Below, in pieces: positions 16,047 to 24,853 of a stretch of DNA of 64,000 bases. Position numbers and translations under genes: made by a program. The notes below the pieces were generated by a model. The model had not been told where the DNA came from, ran no database searches, and saw only the letters and a list, made by a program, of their open reading frames with translations. Numbering within the stretch: position 1 is the first letter of the stretch; every line of letters starts with the position of its first letter. This stretch comes from Pseudomonas sp. Root562 (GTDB lineage Bacteria; Pseudomonadota; Gammaproteobacteria; Pseudomonadales; Pseudomonadaceae): positions 311,789-375,788 of the forward strand of contig NZ_LMGK01000024.1 of NCBI RefSeq assembly GCF_001427125.1, given 5' to 3'.

Positions 16047-16568
16047 TCACGACAACGCGGCGGCGAACGCAGCAGACAGAATTGATTGAACTTGTGAGGA
16101 CGAGTCCTGAAGAGCATCAGCCATGTAGTTGTCACGCGGCTTGATGCGCCATTCACCAGCCGCTCGTTCAGCAACGAGGCGAGCGCGAGCACCCGCAGCG
16201 CGACGGTTCTTTCGGCCCTTCCCTTTGCCAGGGGCGAGCTTTCCGGGGCGCCGGCCTTTCTTCACGCCGTAATGCAAGTAGGCCGGGTAGAAAGCTTCCA
16301 TCGCCGAGGTCTTGGTAGGAGAGATCCGAACAAGAAATCCAGACCGGGAAACCTTGAAGCTGATCGACTCGACCGTCGCACCGGTACGATTTACCGGATA
16401 GCCATCCTGGCCTTTCCCCAGCGCAAGGTTCATCTGTGCCCGTTGGGTGACCAGCCGGCCAACCTTGCGCATCCCAGCGCGAATCTGCCGTTTATCGAAA
16501 GCCTCGCGCTCGAATTTGTCGAAGCCTTCGAAGTGCAGGTAACTCTCGACAGAAGCTGAGTTAGCCAT
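16047..16568 (-). CDS. HK97 gp10-type neck/tail completion protein
   Basis: 173 aa from the ATG at 16568 (GGAGGT SD). FDKFEREAFDKRQIRAGMRKVGRLVTQRAQMNLALG and FYPAYLHYGVKKGRR match the HK97-gp10/phage neck protein family. The central part is very basic (GKLAPGKGKGRKNRRAAGARAR). It acts at the head-tail interface. It overlaps the head-closure gene stop by 8 nt. Confidence 0.82.
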   Translation of the reverse strand: MANSASVESYLHFEGFDKFEREAFDKRQIRAGMRKVGRLVTQRAQMNLALGKGQDGYPVNRTGATVESISFKVSRSGFLVRISPTKTSAMEAFYPAYLHYGVKKGRRPGKLAPGKGKGRKNRRAAGARARLVAERAAGEWRIKPRDNYMADALQDSSSQVQSILSAAFAAALS

Positions 16569-16923
16569 AGATACCTCCCCCAACCCGTTGCGGGCCGAGC
16601 TCTTCAACCTCAAGCAAGGTGAACCGGTGAGTGCCGTTCATATCTGCCACCCTACGCACCCGATAAATCGTCGCGCCGTGTACTACTTCGTGCGCCTCGC
16701 TCATGCCCTTCAGGTAATAGAAGGTCACGCGATGGGTGATCTTCATTTCGGTCTGGATGCCATTCGCGTAAACGGCGGTTCCAACAGGCTCAATCTTCGC
16801 CCACCGTTTTTTCTGCCCGGTGAACAATGAGTCGAGCCCCAGATCGGAGGCCGGAACATCTGTCCTCAATCGCAAAGTGATACGCCGGTCCAACTCCCCG
16901 GCACTGGGCTCGCGCATCGCCAT
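16561..16923 (-). CDS. Head closure protein (SPP1 gp16/HK97 gp7-like adaptor)
   Basis: 120 aa. GELDRRITLRLRTDVPASDLGLDSLFTGQKKRWAKIEPVG...ITHRVTFYYLKGMSEAHEVVHGATIYRVRRVAD is the Phage_H_T_join pattern, a small beta-barrel that closes the portal channel after packaging. It starts 2 nt after the connector gene stop. Confidence 0.88.
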   Translation of the reverse strand: MAMREPSAGELDRRITLRLRTDVPASDLGLDSLFTGQKKRWAKIEPVGTAVYANGIQTEMKITHRVTFYYLKGMSEAHEVVHGATIYRVRRVADMNGTHRFTLLEVEELGPQRVGGGIYG

Positions 16924-16925
16924 GT

Positions 16926-17477
16926 TCAGAACCTCGGCGGAACGGTGATCTCAGCCACCAGGTAATCGAGAAACGTTGACGGCAGTTCAGCCAATGTCTG
17001 CCCCACCAGGAACAATTCCGGATGACGGTAGATGGTTGCCGCAGCCATCAGCAGCCAGTTGCGCACGCCCGGGTGCAGGTCAAGATCGAGCCCGGCTTTG
17101 TAGCGGATCCGCAACAGGCCAGCAGGCCGGCCAGCGGGAAAGAACAACGAGCTTTCCCGTTGCCCCTGTTGCAGGTCGAACGGGCCGGCCTGCGCGACCC
17201 ATGTTCCATCTAACTGCTGCGACATGACCGAAACAATCTCATTGGCCTGACCTGCGTCCAAGGCGTGACCGGACGCGAAAGACGTCGGCCAGTCCTCTTC
17301 GTAAACCGCACCACGAATTGCCGCGCCTGTCCTCGACTCGCACTGAGCGGTCACGCCGGGGATGATGATTTGCTCGATCAACTCCGGCTCCATGTCCTCT
17401 GGTTCAACCCGGCACTGGAATGCTACCTGCGCCAGGGTCAGAACCGGTTCGCCGAAGTACTCGATTCGACGGGCCAT
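16926..17477 (-). CDS. Head-tail connector (HK97 gp6-like)
   Basis: 183 aa. The helical N-terminus (EPVLTLAQVAFQCRVEPEDMEPELIEQIIIPGVTAQCESRTGAAI) and the C-terminal PGVRNWLLMAAATIYRHPELFLVGQTLAELPSTFLDYLV are typical of gp6/YqbG-type connectors that form the ring under the portal. It lies 3 nt after the acidic-tailed gene. Confidence 0.88.
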   Translation of the reverse strand: MARRIEYFGEPVLTLAQVAFQCRVEPEDMEPELIEQIIIPGVTAQCESRTGAAIRGAVYEEDWPTSFASGHALDAGQANEIVSVMSQQLDGTWVAQAGPFDLQQGQRESSLFFPAGRPAGLLRIRYKAGLDLDLHPGVRNWLLMAAATIYRHPELFLVGQTLAELPSTFLDYLVAEITVPPRF

Positions 17478-17480
17478 GGG

Positions 17481-17831
17481 TTATGGCTTCTCTTCGTCAT
17501 CGGCACCCGAGCCGCCTTCACCCGCGCCACCCTCACCGCCTTCGTTACCGGCGCCGTCGTCGCCACCCTCGCCATCCGCTGGCGGTGGGCTGGTGTTGTC
17601 ATCCGGTAGGCTGACCGCGGATGATTTACCGCCGGACTTTGCAGCCCCGGATTTCGCTGTGGAAGTCTTACCTGACTTCTGTTTGCCAGACTGCCCGACC
17701 TCACCTTCATACAACTCGGCGAATCCCTTCGACTTTAGCCCTTCAGCAACATCAGCCCCAAACCCGGCCAGCTCATCGACCGAATAGCCGCGCCATGCTT
17801 TCAAAAACCGTACAACCACAATATCGCTCAT
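17481..17831 (-). CDS. Small head-module protein with low-complexity acidic C-terminus
   Basis: 116 aa from MSDIVV at 17831 (GAGGTG SD); an upstream ATG is rejected. Residues ~1-45 (VRFLKAWRGYSVDELAGFGADVAEGLKSKGFAELY) resemble short capsid-adjacent proteins that bind the head. Next comes a Lys/Ser/Ala linker (SGKQKSGKTSTAKSGAAKSGGKS), then a Gly/Glu/Asp-rich tail. It is directly downstream of the major capsid gene. A decoration or head-stabilising role is possible but unproven. Confidence 0.75.
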   Translation of the reverse strand: MSDIVVVRFLKAWRGYSVDELAGFGADVAEGLKSKGFAELYEGEVGQSGKQKSGKTSTAKSGAAKSGGKSSAVSLPDDNTSPPPADGEGGDDGAGNEGGEGGAGEGGSGADDEEKP

Positions 17832-17851
17832 CGCATCCACCTCAGATATGC

Positions 17852-17875
17852 AAAGCCCCGCCGAAGCGGGGCAAA
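17852..17875 (-). terminator. Terminator-like hairpin after the major capsid gene
   Basis: GCCCCGC (17855-17861), a CGAA loop, then GCGGGGC (17866-17872). No strong T run follows, so it may work as a processing or stabilising hairpin. The 16-nt core CCCCGCCGAAGCGGGG is identical to the hairpin before the holin gene (24863-24878). Confidence 0.45.
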
Positions 17876-17879
17876 GGGA

Positions 17880-19199
17880 TTACATGCCAGCGCCCCACTT
17901 AACGGCAGTGGCGACGACGATGCACTCGACGTGGCGTGGGCCGAAGTCATGTTTGGCGATGACCTTGACCAGGGTCTGGTCACGCTGGAAGGCGCTGACC
18001 ATGTTGCCCTCAGCATCCTTGTACGAAGCCTCGCTGCTGAACGAGATCGTCAGGTCCATGTCTTCGCCGATCATCATGTCGGCGAAGTTGACGAAGTAGA
18101 ATTCCGTCTCGTTGCCACCGACACCGAGATTCACCGGGATCTGATTGCTCAAGCCGACTGGGTATCCCTTGAACAGGCCCTGCTCGATTTCCGGGTAGGC
18201 CTTGTTGCCATTGCCATCACGCAACGCCTGCAACCAGCGGAAGACACGCGGGTGCATGAGCCAACCGCAATCTTTCATCATCACGTTTGCGGTTTCGATG
18301 CGAAGCATCATGCCGCCGCAGAACAGGTCGATTTTTTCCAGGGTGATGCCGGCGCTGTCTGGAGCTGGCAACACGTTGAACGCCTGCGCCCAGTAGCGCA
18401 TGCCCTTGGGCAACGTGCCGCTACCATCAGCACGAATGAAATGCAGGTCCTCGGAGAGCCCCATTGACACCGCGAGATCGGCCACAACGATGTCATCGAT
18501 TCGAGGGCTGATGCCGGCATTGGCGATCAGATCATTCGAGATGGGCACGATTGCAGCGGCTTTTTTCGCCGACAGTTTCGTATCCGCAAAAGTCATACCG
18601 GTGAGCGGGATATCGGTTTCGGTACCGATGTACGTGACGATGGTGTTGCCGGTAATACGAGGCTGAGTCAAGTTGCCGTTGTTCAATGGCAGGCTTCGTG
18701 CCCCCATCTTGCGCACCACCGACATCGGACGCAGCGCCTCGATGATTTCCGTAGCGAAGTTTTGCGGGACCAACACGCCACCGGCGCCGGGTGTAACCGT
18801 ACTCAAGGCCATAGCAACGTCGGTGGAGAAACCGCCCTGCTCTGCCATTTGAGCCGCCTGATGTTGATTGCCACCCGCAGCGGCAAGCAAGCGGACCATC
18901 TGCGCCATACGCACGCCGGGCGCTTCAGCTGGACCCGATCCGGAAATGTAACCAGGTGGCGGGCCGGTACGGCCTTGCACCGATTCATTCACCGGCACCG
19001 CATTGGTGGCGGCCATTCGTTCGGCCTTCTCCGCTCGACTGATCTTGTCAGTCAACGCGTTGAACTCAACTTCCAGGCTAGAAAACTGAGCCAGTTGCTC
19101 GGCCGACAGAGCCTCGCCGGCGGACTCAAGTTTAGCCAACGCCTGAAGCGTATCGTTGATCTTGGCGCGTTCGCTACGCAATTGAAGTACAAGGGACAT
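17880..19199 (-). CDS. Major capsid protein, HK97 family
   Basis: 439 aa from the ATG at 19199 with AGGAGG 5-6 nt upstream; the longer frame to 19229 is rejected. The N-terminal ~100 residues are helical (LRSERAKINDTLQALAKLESAGEAL...FNALTDKISRAEKAERM), a scaffold-like delta domain normally removed by the protease encoded just upstream. The HK97 fold follows: LVPQNFATEIIEALRPMSVVRKMGARSLPLNNGNLTQPRI, with KKAAAIVPISNDLIANAG. The length fits the family. Confidence 0.94.
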   Translation of the reverse strand: MSLVLQLRSERAKINDTLQALAKLESAGEALSAEQLAQFSSLEVEFNALTDKISRAEKAERMAATNAVPVNESVQGRTGPPPGYISGSGPAEAPGVRMAQMVRLLAAAGGNQHQAAQMAEQGGFSTDVAMALSTVTPGAGGVLVPQNFATEIIEALRPMSVVRKMGARSLPLNNGNLTQPRITGNTIVTYIGTETDIPLTGMTFADTKLSAKKAAAIVPISNDLIANAGISPRIDDIVVADLAVSMGLSEDLHFIRADGSGTLPKGMRYWAQAFNVLPAPDSAGITLEKIDLFCGGMMLRIETANVMMKDCGWLMHPRVFRWLQALRDGNGNKAYPEIEQGLFKGYPVGLSNQIPVNLGVGGNETEFYFVNFADMMIGEDMDLTISFSSEASYKDAEGNMVSAFQRDQTLVKVIAKHDFGPRHVECIVVATAVKWGAGM

Positions 19200-19213
19200 G
19201 GTGCCTCCTGGGC

Positions 19214-19240
19214 ATAAAAAAACCCGCACAGGGCGGGCTT
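19214..19240 (-). terminator. Intrinsic terminator upstream of the major capsid gene
   Basis: A GC-rich stem (about 19222-19239) is followed by a T run on the minus strand (A run at 19216-19222). It lies between the protease stop and the capsid SD, so capsid expression needs read-through or a local promoter. Confidence 0.65.
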
Positions 19241-19260
19241 GGTGACTGCCGCGAACGCGG

Positions 19261-20205
19261 TCAGGTCTGGGTTTGAAAATTCATTGCTGCGGCACGGACG
19301 GCAAGTCGGCCGGGCTGGCGGTTGGCTCTGCTCAATGCGATCGAATGAGACAACTCATCGACAGCTTGTTGCGGACTTTGCAGCCGGTCGGCAAGGCCAG
19401 CGGTGATACCCGCCTGCCCCCGATACAACCCTGCCTCGGTTGCCATTACCTGTTGCACGGATAGCCCCCGGTACTCGGCTACCGCGTTGACGAAGAGCTG
19501 ATAACTCTCTTGCACAACGTCATTGAGGTACTTGAGCGACTGGTCACTCAGCGGTTCGTGAGGACTGAGGTCGTTTTTGTGAGCCCCGGCAAACACGGTG
19601 GTGACCTTGACGCCCATGCCCTCTTCCATCTTGGAACGGTCCATGTGGCTAGCGATGACACCGATCGATCCAACGCCGCTGGTCTGGCTCACCACCAGTT
19701 CGCTACACGCCGAACCGATCAGGTAGCCGCCGCTGTAGGCCATGAAGTTGACGATGCCGGTGATGGGCTTTTGCTGAGCCATGGCACGGATGTCAGCGGC
19801 CAGCTCGAAGGCACCAACCGCAGAACCACCTGGGCTGTCGATATCCAGCACCACGCGCTCAACCATCGGATCGGCAATAGCGTTGCTGATCCTGGTGCGC
19901 AGATCTTCGTAGCTGGTCATGGTTTCGCACATGTTCATGTGGCTACCACGACTGACCAACACACCGCTGACGGGGATCACTTCGATGCCCGTCCGGGCGA
20001 TCGCCGTGCGCCGCTCTTCTTCGCGCTGAGCGATGCGGTCCATACCGTCGTCCGTCCACAGCGCCGCACCATCCCGGGCGCCGATGTTGACGATGTTCAA
20101 ACTCATTGCCTGGTTGGCCCAGCGAACGCCGAGGTCCAACATGTCAGGCATCACCAACAGCGGCTGATTGAACAGCAGACTGGAGGCACGCAGATAGTTT
20201 TTCAT
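19261..20205 (-). CDS. S49-family capsid maturation protease (protease C-like)
   Basis: 314 aa. IEVIPVSGVLVSRG, ERVVLDIDSPGGSAVGAFELAADIR and NFMAYSGGYLIGSACSELVVSQTSGVGSIGVIASHMD show the S49/ClpP-crotonase fold; the Ser of YSGGY is the likely nucleophile, with a nearby Lys as base. It cleaves capsid and scaffold domains during head assembly. It overlaps the portal gene by 4 nt. Confidence 0.92.
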   Translation of the reverse strand: MKNYLRASSLLFNQPLLVMPDMLDLGVRWANQAMSLNIVNIGARDGAALWTDDGMDRIAQREEERRTAIARTGIEVIPVSGVLVSRGSHMNMCETMTSYEDLRTRISNAIADPMVERVVLDIDSPGGSAVGAFELAADIRAMAQQKPITGIVNFMAYSGGYLIGSACSELVVSQTSGVGSIGVIASHMDRSKMEEGMGVKVTTVFAGAHKNDLSPHEPLSDQSLKYLNDVVQESYQLFVNAVAEYRGLSVQQVMATEAGLYRGQAGITAGLADRLQSPQQAVDELSHSIALSRANRQPGRLAVRAAAMNFQTQT

Positions 20206-21473
20206 TGCGCCAGAATCCTCTCAATTTGTGCATGCTGCATTTCGAGCTGCGCGCGCACCGCAGGGTTGGTCAAGTCGGCGCCGCTCTTGCCTGCGTCAAC
20301 CATGTTCAGCGGCTGCATATAGATGTCGCCTCCCGTTACCGGCGGCATGTTCTCCAGCCGCCGGATGTCGTTAGCACTCAGCCAACCCCACTGACGTCCA
20401 ATGGCGTAGGCCTCATAGCGACTCTTTTGATCACCGCGCAACAGGCCGGACAGATTGAATTCGATGAAGTAATCACGCCGGTCGGCAGGCAACAGGAAAT
20501 CGCGCATCATCGATTGTTCGTGGCGTTTGACCCACGGCAGCAACGCGAACACCACGAACTGAATCATCAGTTGCTCAAGGGTGTTGTAGTTGGACTTCTC
20601 CAGGTCGTTGACCATGGGCAACGGGATTTTGTAGATCCGGGCGATATCGGTGCCGGTGGTTTTAAGGATCCCCAACACTTCGGCATCGACGTTGTTCATC
20701 GAGACTGGCCTGAACGTCATGCCCTCTTGCAGCAGCGCGACCTTCTTGGCGTTGTCCATACCGCCGAACTTTTGCCCCCACTGATCAACGATCTTGTCGA
20801 TGCTGCCCTGATCCTTGATCGCCGGCGACTCACGTGGCCGCTCGATCACGCCGGAGACAGTGACACCGTTGGCGAAGCTTTTGCCGGTGTACTGCCGCAC
20901 GGCCTGAGCCAGCCCGAGCGAGTCGGCATGCACTTCGATGGGGGACAGTCCAACGTAATGATTTGAACTGTGCCACCGCACATGGTGAATCATCCGCATC
21001 GGCAGGGCCTCGCCACCACTGATCCGGTAATACGGCAGCATGTCGGCGCCTTTGAGCACCTGCACCTTGTCATTGCTCAGCGGCCAGAGGGCGACAATGT
21101 TTCCGTCATCCCGACGATCGATGAAGCTGTATCCGTTACCGCGCAAGCCAGCGGAACCCTGGACACACTCGCGGTATTCGTACGGCGTCTGAAACCCATT
21201 CGGCTGGTACCGAAGAACGTCATACGCTGGATGGTTGATGGCTGCCTCTCGCTGGCCTTTCTCCATTCGACGGAACAACTCGCAAGGCAACTGCCCCATG
21301 GTTTCAGCCAGCAGGGTGACGCAGTTTTGCAGGATCGGGAGACCGAACGCAGACTCGGGCGTCACCCTGACGCCAGTGCTGTTTCGCCCACCACCGAGCA
21401 TGCTGCGCCAGAAGCCACCCCCCCCATCTGTCAGGTTGCCGCGCCCCTCGCCGAGCAAGTTTGAAAAGAACAT
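20202..21473 (-). CDS. Portal protein (HK97 gp3-like)
   Basis: 423 aa from the ATG at 21473, preceded by an excellent AAAGGAGGT SD; a longer frame to 21749 overlaps terL and is rejected. Typical segments are AFGLPILQNCVTLLAETMGQLPCELFRR, HVRWHSSNHYVGLSPIEVHADSLGLAQAVRQYTGKSFANG, and the stem/wing DIARIYKIPLPMVNDLEKSNYNTLEQLMIQFV. It forms the dodecameric DNA-entry ring in the capsid. Confidence 0.94.
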   Translation of the reverse strand: MFFSNLLGEGRGNLTDGGGGFWRSMLGGGRNSTGVRVTPESAFGLPILQNCVTLLAETMGQLPCELFRRMEKGQREAAINHPAYDVLRYQPNGFQTPYEYRECVQGSAGLRGNGYSFIDRRDDGNIVALWPLSNDKVQVLKGADMLPYYRISGGEALPMRMIHHVRWHSSNHYVGLSPIEVHADSLGLAQAVRQYTGKSFANGVTVSGVIERPRESPAIKDQGSIDKIVDQWGQKFGGMDNAKKVALLQEGMTFRPVSMNNVDAEVLGILKTTGTDIARIYKIPLPMVNDLEKSNYNTLEQLMIQFVVFALLPWVKRHEQSMMRDFLLPADRRDYFIEFNLSGLLRGDQKSRYEAYAIGRQWGWLSANDIRRLENMPPVTGGDIYMQPLNMVDAGKSGADLTNPAVRAQLEMQHAQIERILAQ

Positions 21474-21475
21474 GC

Positions 21476-21667
21476 TCAACCTCCTTTGGGTATGGGTATG
21501 GATTTGGCTTGCATTGCAGCCGCTGCCCGATCGGCCAGCCGGGACCAGACGAGCAGCCCGACACCCGCGACGATGCACGCGGCAGGAACGTGGATCATCG
21601 CCACGCCGCCGACCAGCAGGCCGAAGCCCAGCAGACCGGCCATCCATGACAGGATGACTAATTTCAT
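21476..21667 (-). CDS. Small two-TM membrane protein between terL and portal
   Basis: 63 aa. MKLVILSWMAGLLGFGLLVGGVAMIHVPAACIVAGVGLLVW has two hydrophobic segments (residues ~3-22 and 25-42), followed by a charged tail. The ATG overlaps the terL TGA by 4 nt and the portal start follows closely, so the gene is translationally linked to the packaging genes. Small membrane proteins at this position occur in related Pseudomonas phages. The function is unknown. Confidence 0.75.
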   Translation of the reverse strand: MKLVILSWMAGLLGFGLLVGGVAMIHVPAACIVAGVGLLVWSRLADRAAAAMQAKSIPIPKGG

Positions 21668-23478
21668 ATACCCGCCCCTTCGTCGTAGATGGATTTGCCA
21701 CTCGGCCCCGCAGCCTTGCTGCTGATCCCGACGGCCATGATTGATGCAACGATGCCGTCGATCCGACCGGTCGCCTTGGCCTTGTCGGCCTTCCGATTGT
21801 TGGCCGGATCGGAAACGATCACCGCGTTGCCAGCGCACCAGGTCATTACCGGATTGCCGTCGTGACGCAGGGTTTCAACTGTCTCGCTTTCGATAACCTC
21901 CCAGTCGGCGGGATCAAGATCGATCACATCTTGCTCAGGAGCCAGGCCCAACAGGCGGCGTTCAAACTCATCCACGGCCGGGCCCATGTCCTTATAGCCC
22001 TGACCGAAGCCCACCATTTCCGGAAGCGAGATGTCGTATTCGGACATCAGTTGCAGCAGGTCTTCAATGCGCCATCGGTCATAGGCGATACGCTCAACGT
22101 CGAAGTACGCACAGATCGTGACCAGACGACGCAGCACATGCAGCTTGCTGATGGCCCGGCCCGGGGTCGTTTCAAGGTGCCCATCTTTAACCCACATGGC
22201 GTAGGGCACCTTGTCGCGATCCTCACGACCTTGCAGGTCGTCGTCCGGGATCCAGAAGTACGGCAGCAGCCGCCAGTGCGGATCGTGCGGCGCGGGCCAG
22301 AAGATCAGTACGAATGCGGTCAAGTCCGTGGTGCTGGCAAGGTCGAGCCCGCCGACACAACGACGGTTGCGCAGGAGCCGCATTGGCACACGCTCTTCAG
22401 CTTGCTTCCACACGCCCCAAGAAATCCACGGGGCATCGGCTTGTGTCCATTCGCAGAAGTTCAGACGGCGCACCACCGACTCTTGAGCCGGCAAACCTCG
22501 GGCCGACTGGACCTGCTCACGCAGATACTTGCGGCCCGGGATGCCGTCGCTTTGCCCTTCGGCGATGTAATCGAGCGATGGGTTGACCTTGGGCCAACAG
22601 GCCTCGTCCTTGAACGGGTCGTCGCCCTCATCCAGCGAACAGATGAACGCGAAGAAACTGTCATCATCTTCGATGGCCGCGCAGATCCGCACGCCCAGAT
22701 CATGGTACTGACCGCAGACTGTCTTTTTGTCGGAGCCACTGTTGGTGATCATTACCACCATGGCTTTGCGGCGGTTCTTGGTACCAGCCCGCATCATGTT
22801 CACAGTGGAAGCGGTCTTGTGCTCGTGCAGCTCGTCGAGCAAACCAATGTGCGGCCGTGGACCGGACTTACCTTCGTCGGCGCTGATGGGCCGAAAAAAG
22901 GAATTGGTGTTCGGGTAGAACAGGTTCCACACCTTTTCATCGCGACCCGACTGCACAAGTCGCGAGCGAAGTTTCTTCGACATGTCAACCATCGACACGG
23001 CATCCCGAAACAGGATCATTGCCTGGTCGCGCTTGGTGGCGGCAGCATAGATTTCAGCGCGCTGCTCGCCGTCGGCCACCAACCCATAAAGGCCGATGCC
23101 AGCAACCAACGGGCTTTTTCCCGACCCTTTTCCGGTCTCGATGTAGCCGAGTCGGAAGCGGCGATAACCATCAATGGTCATCCACCCGAACAAACTGCCG
23201 ACGACAAACGCTTGCCAGGGCGCGAGCATGAAGGGCATGCCCTCGTAGTCGCCACCGTTGAGGCAAAGGACATCTTCGAAAAAACCGAGGGCGCGGTTCA
23301 CACGCTCATGATCCCAGACCAAACCGCGAGCCGGGCCGTGCTCAAGATCTCGAAGGTGGCGTTTACAAGCGTTGCGGACGTTGGGGCCTGCGACGATTTC
23401 GCCAGCCAGGACGGCGTGAGCGAAGCCAGTGACTCGGTCGTCAGCTGAAGTATTTGTCTGCGGCGTCTCGTTGGTCAT
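21664..23478 (-). CDS. Terminase large subunit
   Basis: 604 aa from MTNETPQ at 23478; an in-frame GTG at 23493 is an alternative, and neither has an ideal SD. Walker A is IETGKGSGKSPL (residues ~110-121) and the Walker B-like segment is HIGLLDELHEHK. The nuclease domain shows GGLDLASTTDLTAFVL and AYDRWRIEDLLQ. Together these fit the HK97-type Terminase_1 family. It pumps and cuts phage DNA. It overlaps terS and is followed by an ATGA-coupled membrane protein. Confidence 0.93.
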   Translation of the reverse strand: MTNETPQTNTSADDRVTGFAHAVLAGEIVAGPNVRNACKRHLRDLEHGPARGLVWDHERVNRALGFFEDVLCLNGGDYEGMPFMLAPWQAFVVGSLFGWMTIDGYRRFRLGYIETGKGSGKSPLVAGIGLYGLVADGEQRAEIYAAATKRDQAMILFRDAVSMVDMSKKLRSRLVQSGRDEKVWNLFYPNTNSFFRPISADEGKSGPRPHIGLLDELHEHKTASTVNMMRAGTKNRRKAMVVMITNSGSDKKTVCGQYHDLGVRICAAIEDDDSFFAFICSLDEGDDPFKDEACWPKVNPSLDYIAEGQSDGIPGRKYLREQVQSARGLPAQESVVRRLNFCEWTQADAPWISWGVWKQAEERVPMRLLRNRRCVGGLDLASTTDLTAFVLIFWPAPHDPHWRLLPYFWIPDDDLQGREDRDKVPYAMWVKDGHLETTPGRAISKLHVLRRLVTICAYFDVERIAYDRWRIEDLLQLMSEYDISLPEMVGFGQGYKDMGPAVDEFERRLLGLAPEQDVIDLDPADWEVIESETVETLRHDGNPVMTWCAGNAVIVSDPANNRKADKAKATGRIDGIVASIMAVGISSKAAGPSGKSIYDEGAGI

Positions 23479-23974
23479 TTGGGAATAGATCACCTTGCGG
23501 TGCCGGTGCGGTTTTCAGATTGCGCCGGGACATGGGCGACATGCCGAACTGGGCGCCGGCGGCGTTGGCGCGCTTCTCTGCGTCGTTCGCAAGCTGCCGA
23601 AGGACGTGCATCTGCTGCGCGCCGGTCTTGAAAGTCTGGATATCGCCGCCCAATTCGTCGGTGGAGTCAGCGTTGCGCTTGCTGATCAGGCGCTGATAGC
23701 GGCGCCAATCGGCCACGGCCTGGCAGTAAGTGGCGAGCGCCATCGAGTCCAGCTGCGAAACGATCCCCAGGGAAATCAATGCGGGCACCAGTTCGTCCCA
23801 TTCCTTGATCGCTTCGGGAGACAGAACATCCGGCCTTGGCGGTGCGCCGACAGGCACTACTGGCTTTGCTATCTCTGCCAGCAGGTCATCACGATTTTCC
23901 CGTCCGCGATTGCCCTGCAAAAGTTTGAGCGCCGCCGGCATTCCGGGGCGACCCGAGTTTCCATTTCCGGCCAT
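23441..23974 (-). CDS. Terminase small subunit (P27 family)
   Basis: 177 aa. It starts GNGNSGRPGMPAALKLLQGNRGRENRDD and contains PPRPDVLSPEAIKEWDELVPALISLGIVSQLDSMALATYCQAVADWRRYQRLI, which are diagnostic of the P27 terminase small subunit family. It recognises the packaging start and recruits the large subunit. Its end overlaps terL. Confidence 0.93.
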   Translation of the reverse strand: MAGNGNSGRPGMPAALKLLQGNRGRENRDDLLAEIAKPVVPVGAPPRPDVLSPEAIKEWDELVPALISLGIVSQLDSMALATYCQAVADWRRYQRLISKRNADSTDELGGDIQTFKTGAQQMHVLRQLANDAEKRANAAGAQFGMSPMSRRNLKTAPAPQGDLFPNDQRDAADKYFS

Positions 23975-24127
23975 AAATAACCCCTGCCTGTTGATACCCC
24001 CCCTCCCTCATTTTTCCCGACTTTGCGTAAAGAGGGGGGCGAGCGGTCTAGAACGAAGTCCGAAAGAAGTTTTTCACCCCCCTACCCTCTGGGTGGTGCA
24101 TTTTTTTGGTGCGTGGATGGCCGGCGG

Positions 24128-24496
24128 TCACCGGTTCCAGTGGTGGCCGGGATCAGTCGGCCTACCATCAGCGGCGCAGCCTGGGTGTCGACCGCTCTTC
24201 TCCATCCGCTGCTTGGTGGAGTCGTGACAGAACTTGCACAGGCTCGCCCAGTTCTTCGGGTTCCAGAACAGCTTCCATGCGGCCTTAAGGCGAACAGGAT
24301 CGCCACTGTCCTTGGCGTCCTTCAGCTTGGGTGCAATCTTGTGGTCAACGATGGTGGCAGCCACCGGCCGCTGGTCCGTCGAACACATGGTGCAGTAAGG
24401 ATGTTCACGCAGGTGACCATCCCGAGACTTCTGCCATTTGTAACCATAACCCCGCTCGGTGCTGCTGCCCCGTCGATCACTGTTCGGACTGGGCAT
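24128..24496 (-). CDS. HNH endonuclease next to terminase
   Basis: 122 aa. RGYGYKWQKSRDGHLREHPYCTMC, ATIVDHKIAPKLKDAKD and NPKNWASLCKFCHDSTKQRME supply the H-N-H triad and two CxxC pairs for zinc. Such HNH proteins next to terS/terL help specific packaging cleavage in HK97-type phages. It overlaps the holin gene by 20 nt. Confidence 0.9.
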   Translation of the reverse strand: MPSPNSDRRGSSTERGYGYKWQKSRDGHLREHPYCTMCSTDQRPVAATIVDHKIAPKLKDAKDSGDPVRLKAAWKLFWNPKNWASLCKFCHDSTKQRMEKSGRHPGCAADGRPTDPGHHWNR

Positions 24497-24821
24497 CGGC
24501 AGGCACCTGATTCACACCGAGACGCTTCGCAACCCAACGCTCGTACAATCCAATCGCCACGTCAGCACCAGCCATCGCGGTCAGGCAACCGATCGCACCC
24601 GCCGTCCAGACCGACATCCCTGCTCCGATCATCAGCATCATTGCCGACACACCGCAAACGATGCAGGCACCGGAGCGAAGAGCCAGCCGTCGCAACAACG
24701 CCCAACCGCGCGCGCCGTCTTTATCCGCCCGCCACATTTCACCCGAAACACCGCCGACCAAGGCCAAGAGGATCACCAACCAGATCGGCATTTCAGCCAG
24801 CGCCTGCTGTTCATTCGTCAT
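24477..24821 (-). CDS. Holin (LysB/phage_holin_3 type)
   Basis: 114 aa with hydrophobic segments at residues ~12-28 (MPIWLVILLALVGGVSG), ~50-68 (ACIVCGVSAMMLMIGAGM) and ~72-90. Short charged ends and the residues QALAEMPIWLVI...LALVGG fit the phage holin family seen in Pseudomonas phages. It would make the membrane holes that release the endolysin. It is split by about 21 kb from the endolysin and spanins at the other end of the operon. Confidence 0.82.
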   Translation of the reverse strand: MTNEQQALAEMPIWLVILLALVGGVSGEMWRADKDGARGWALLRRLALRSGACIVCGVSAMMLMIGAGMSVWTAGAIGCLTAMAGADVAIGLYERWVAKRLGVNQVPADAQSEQ

Positions 24822-24853
24822 GTTCTGTCCTTATGGATTGCGCTATACGCCGA

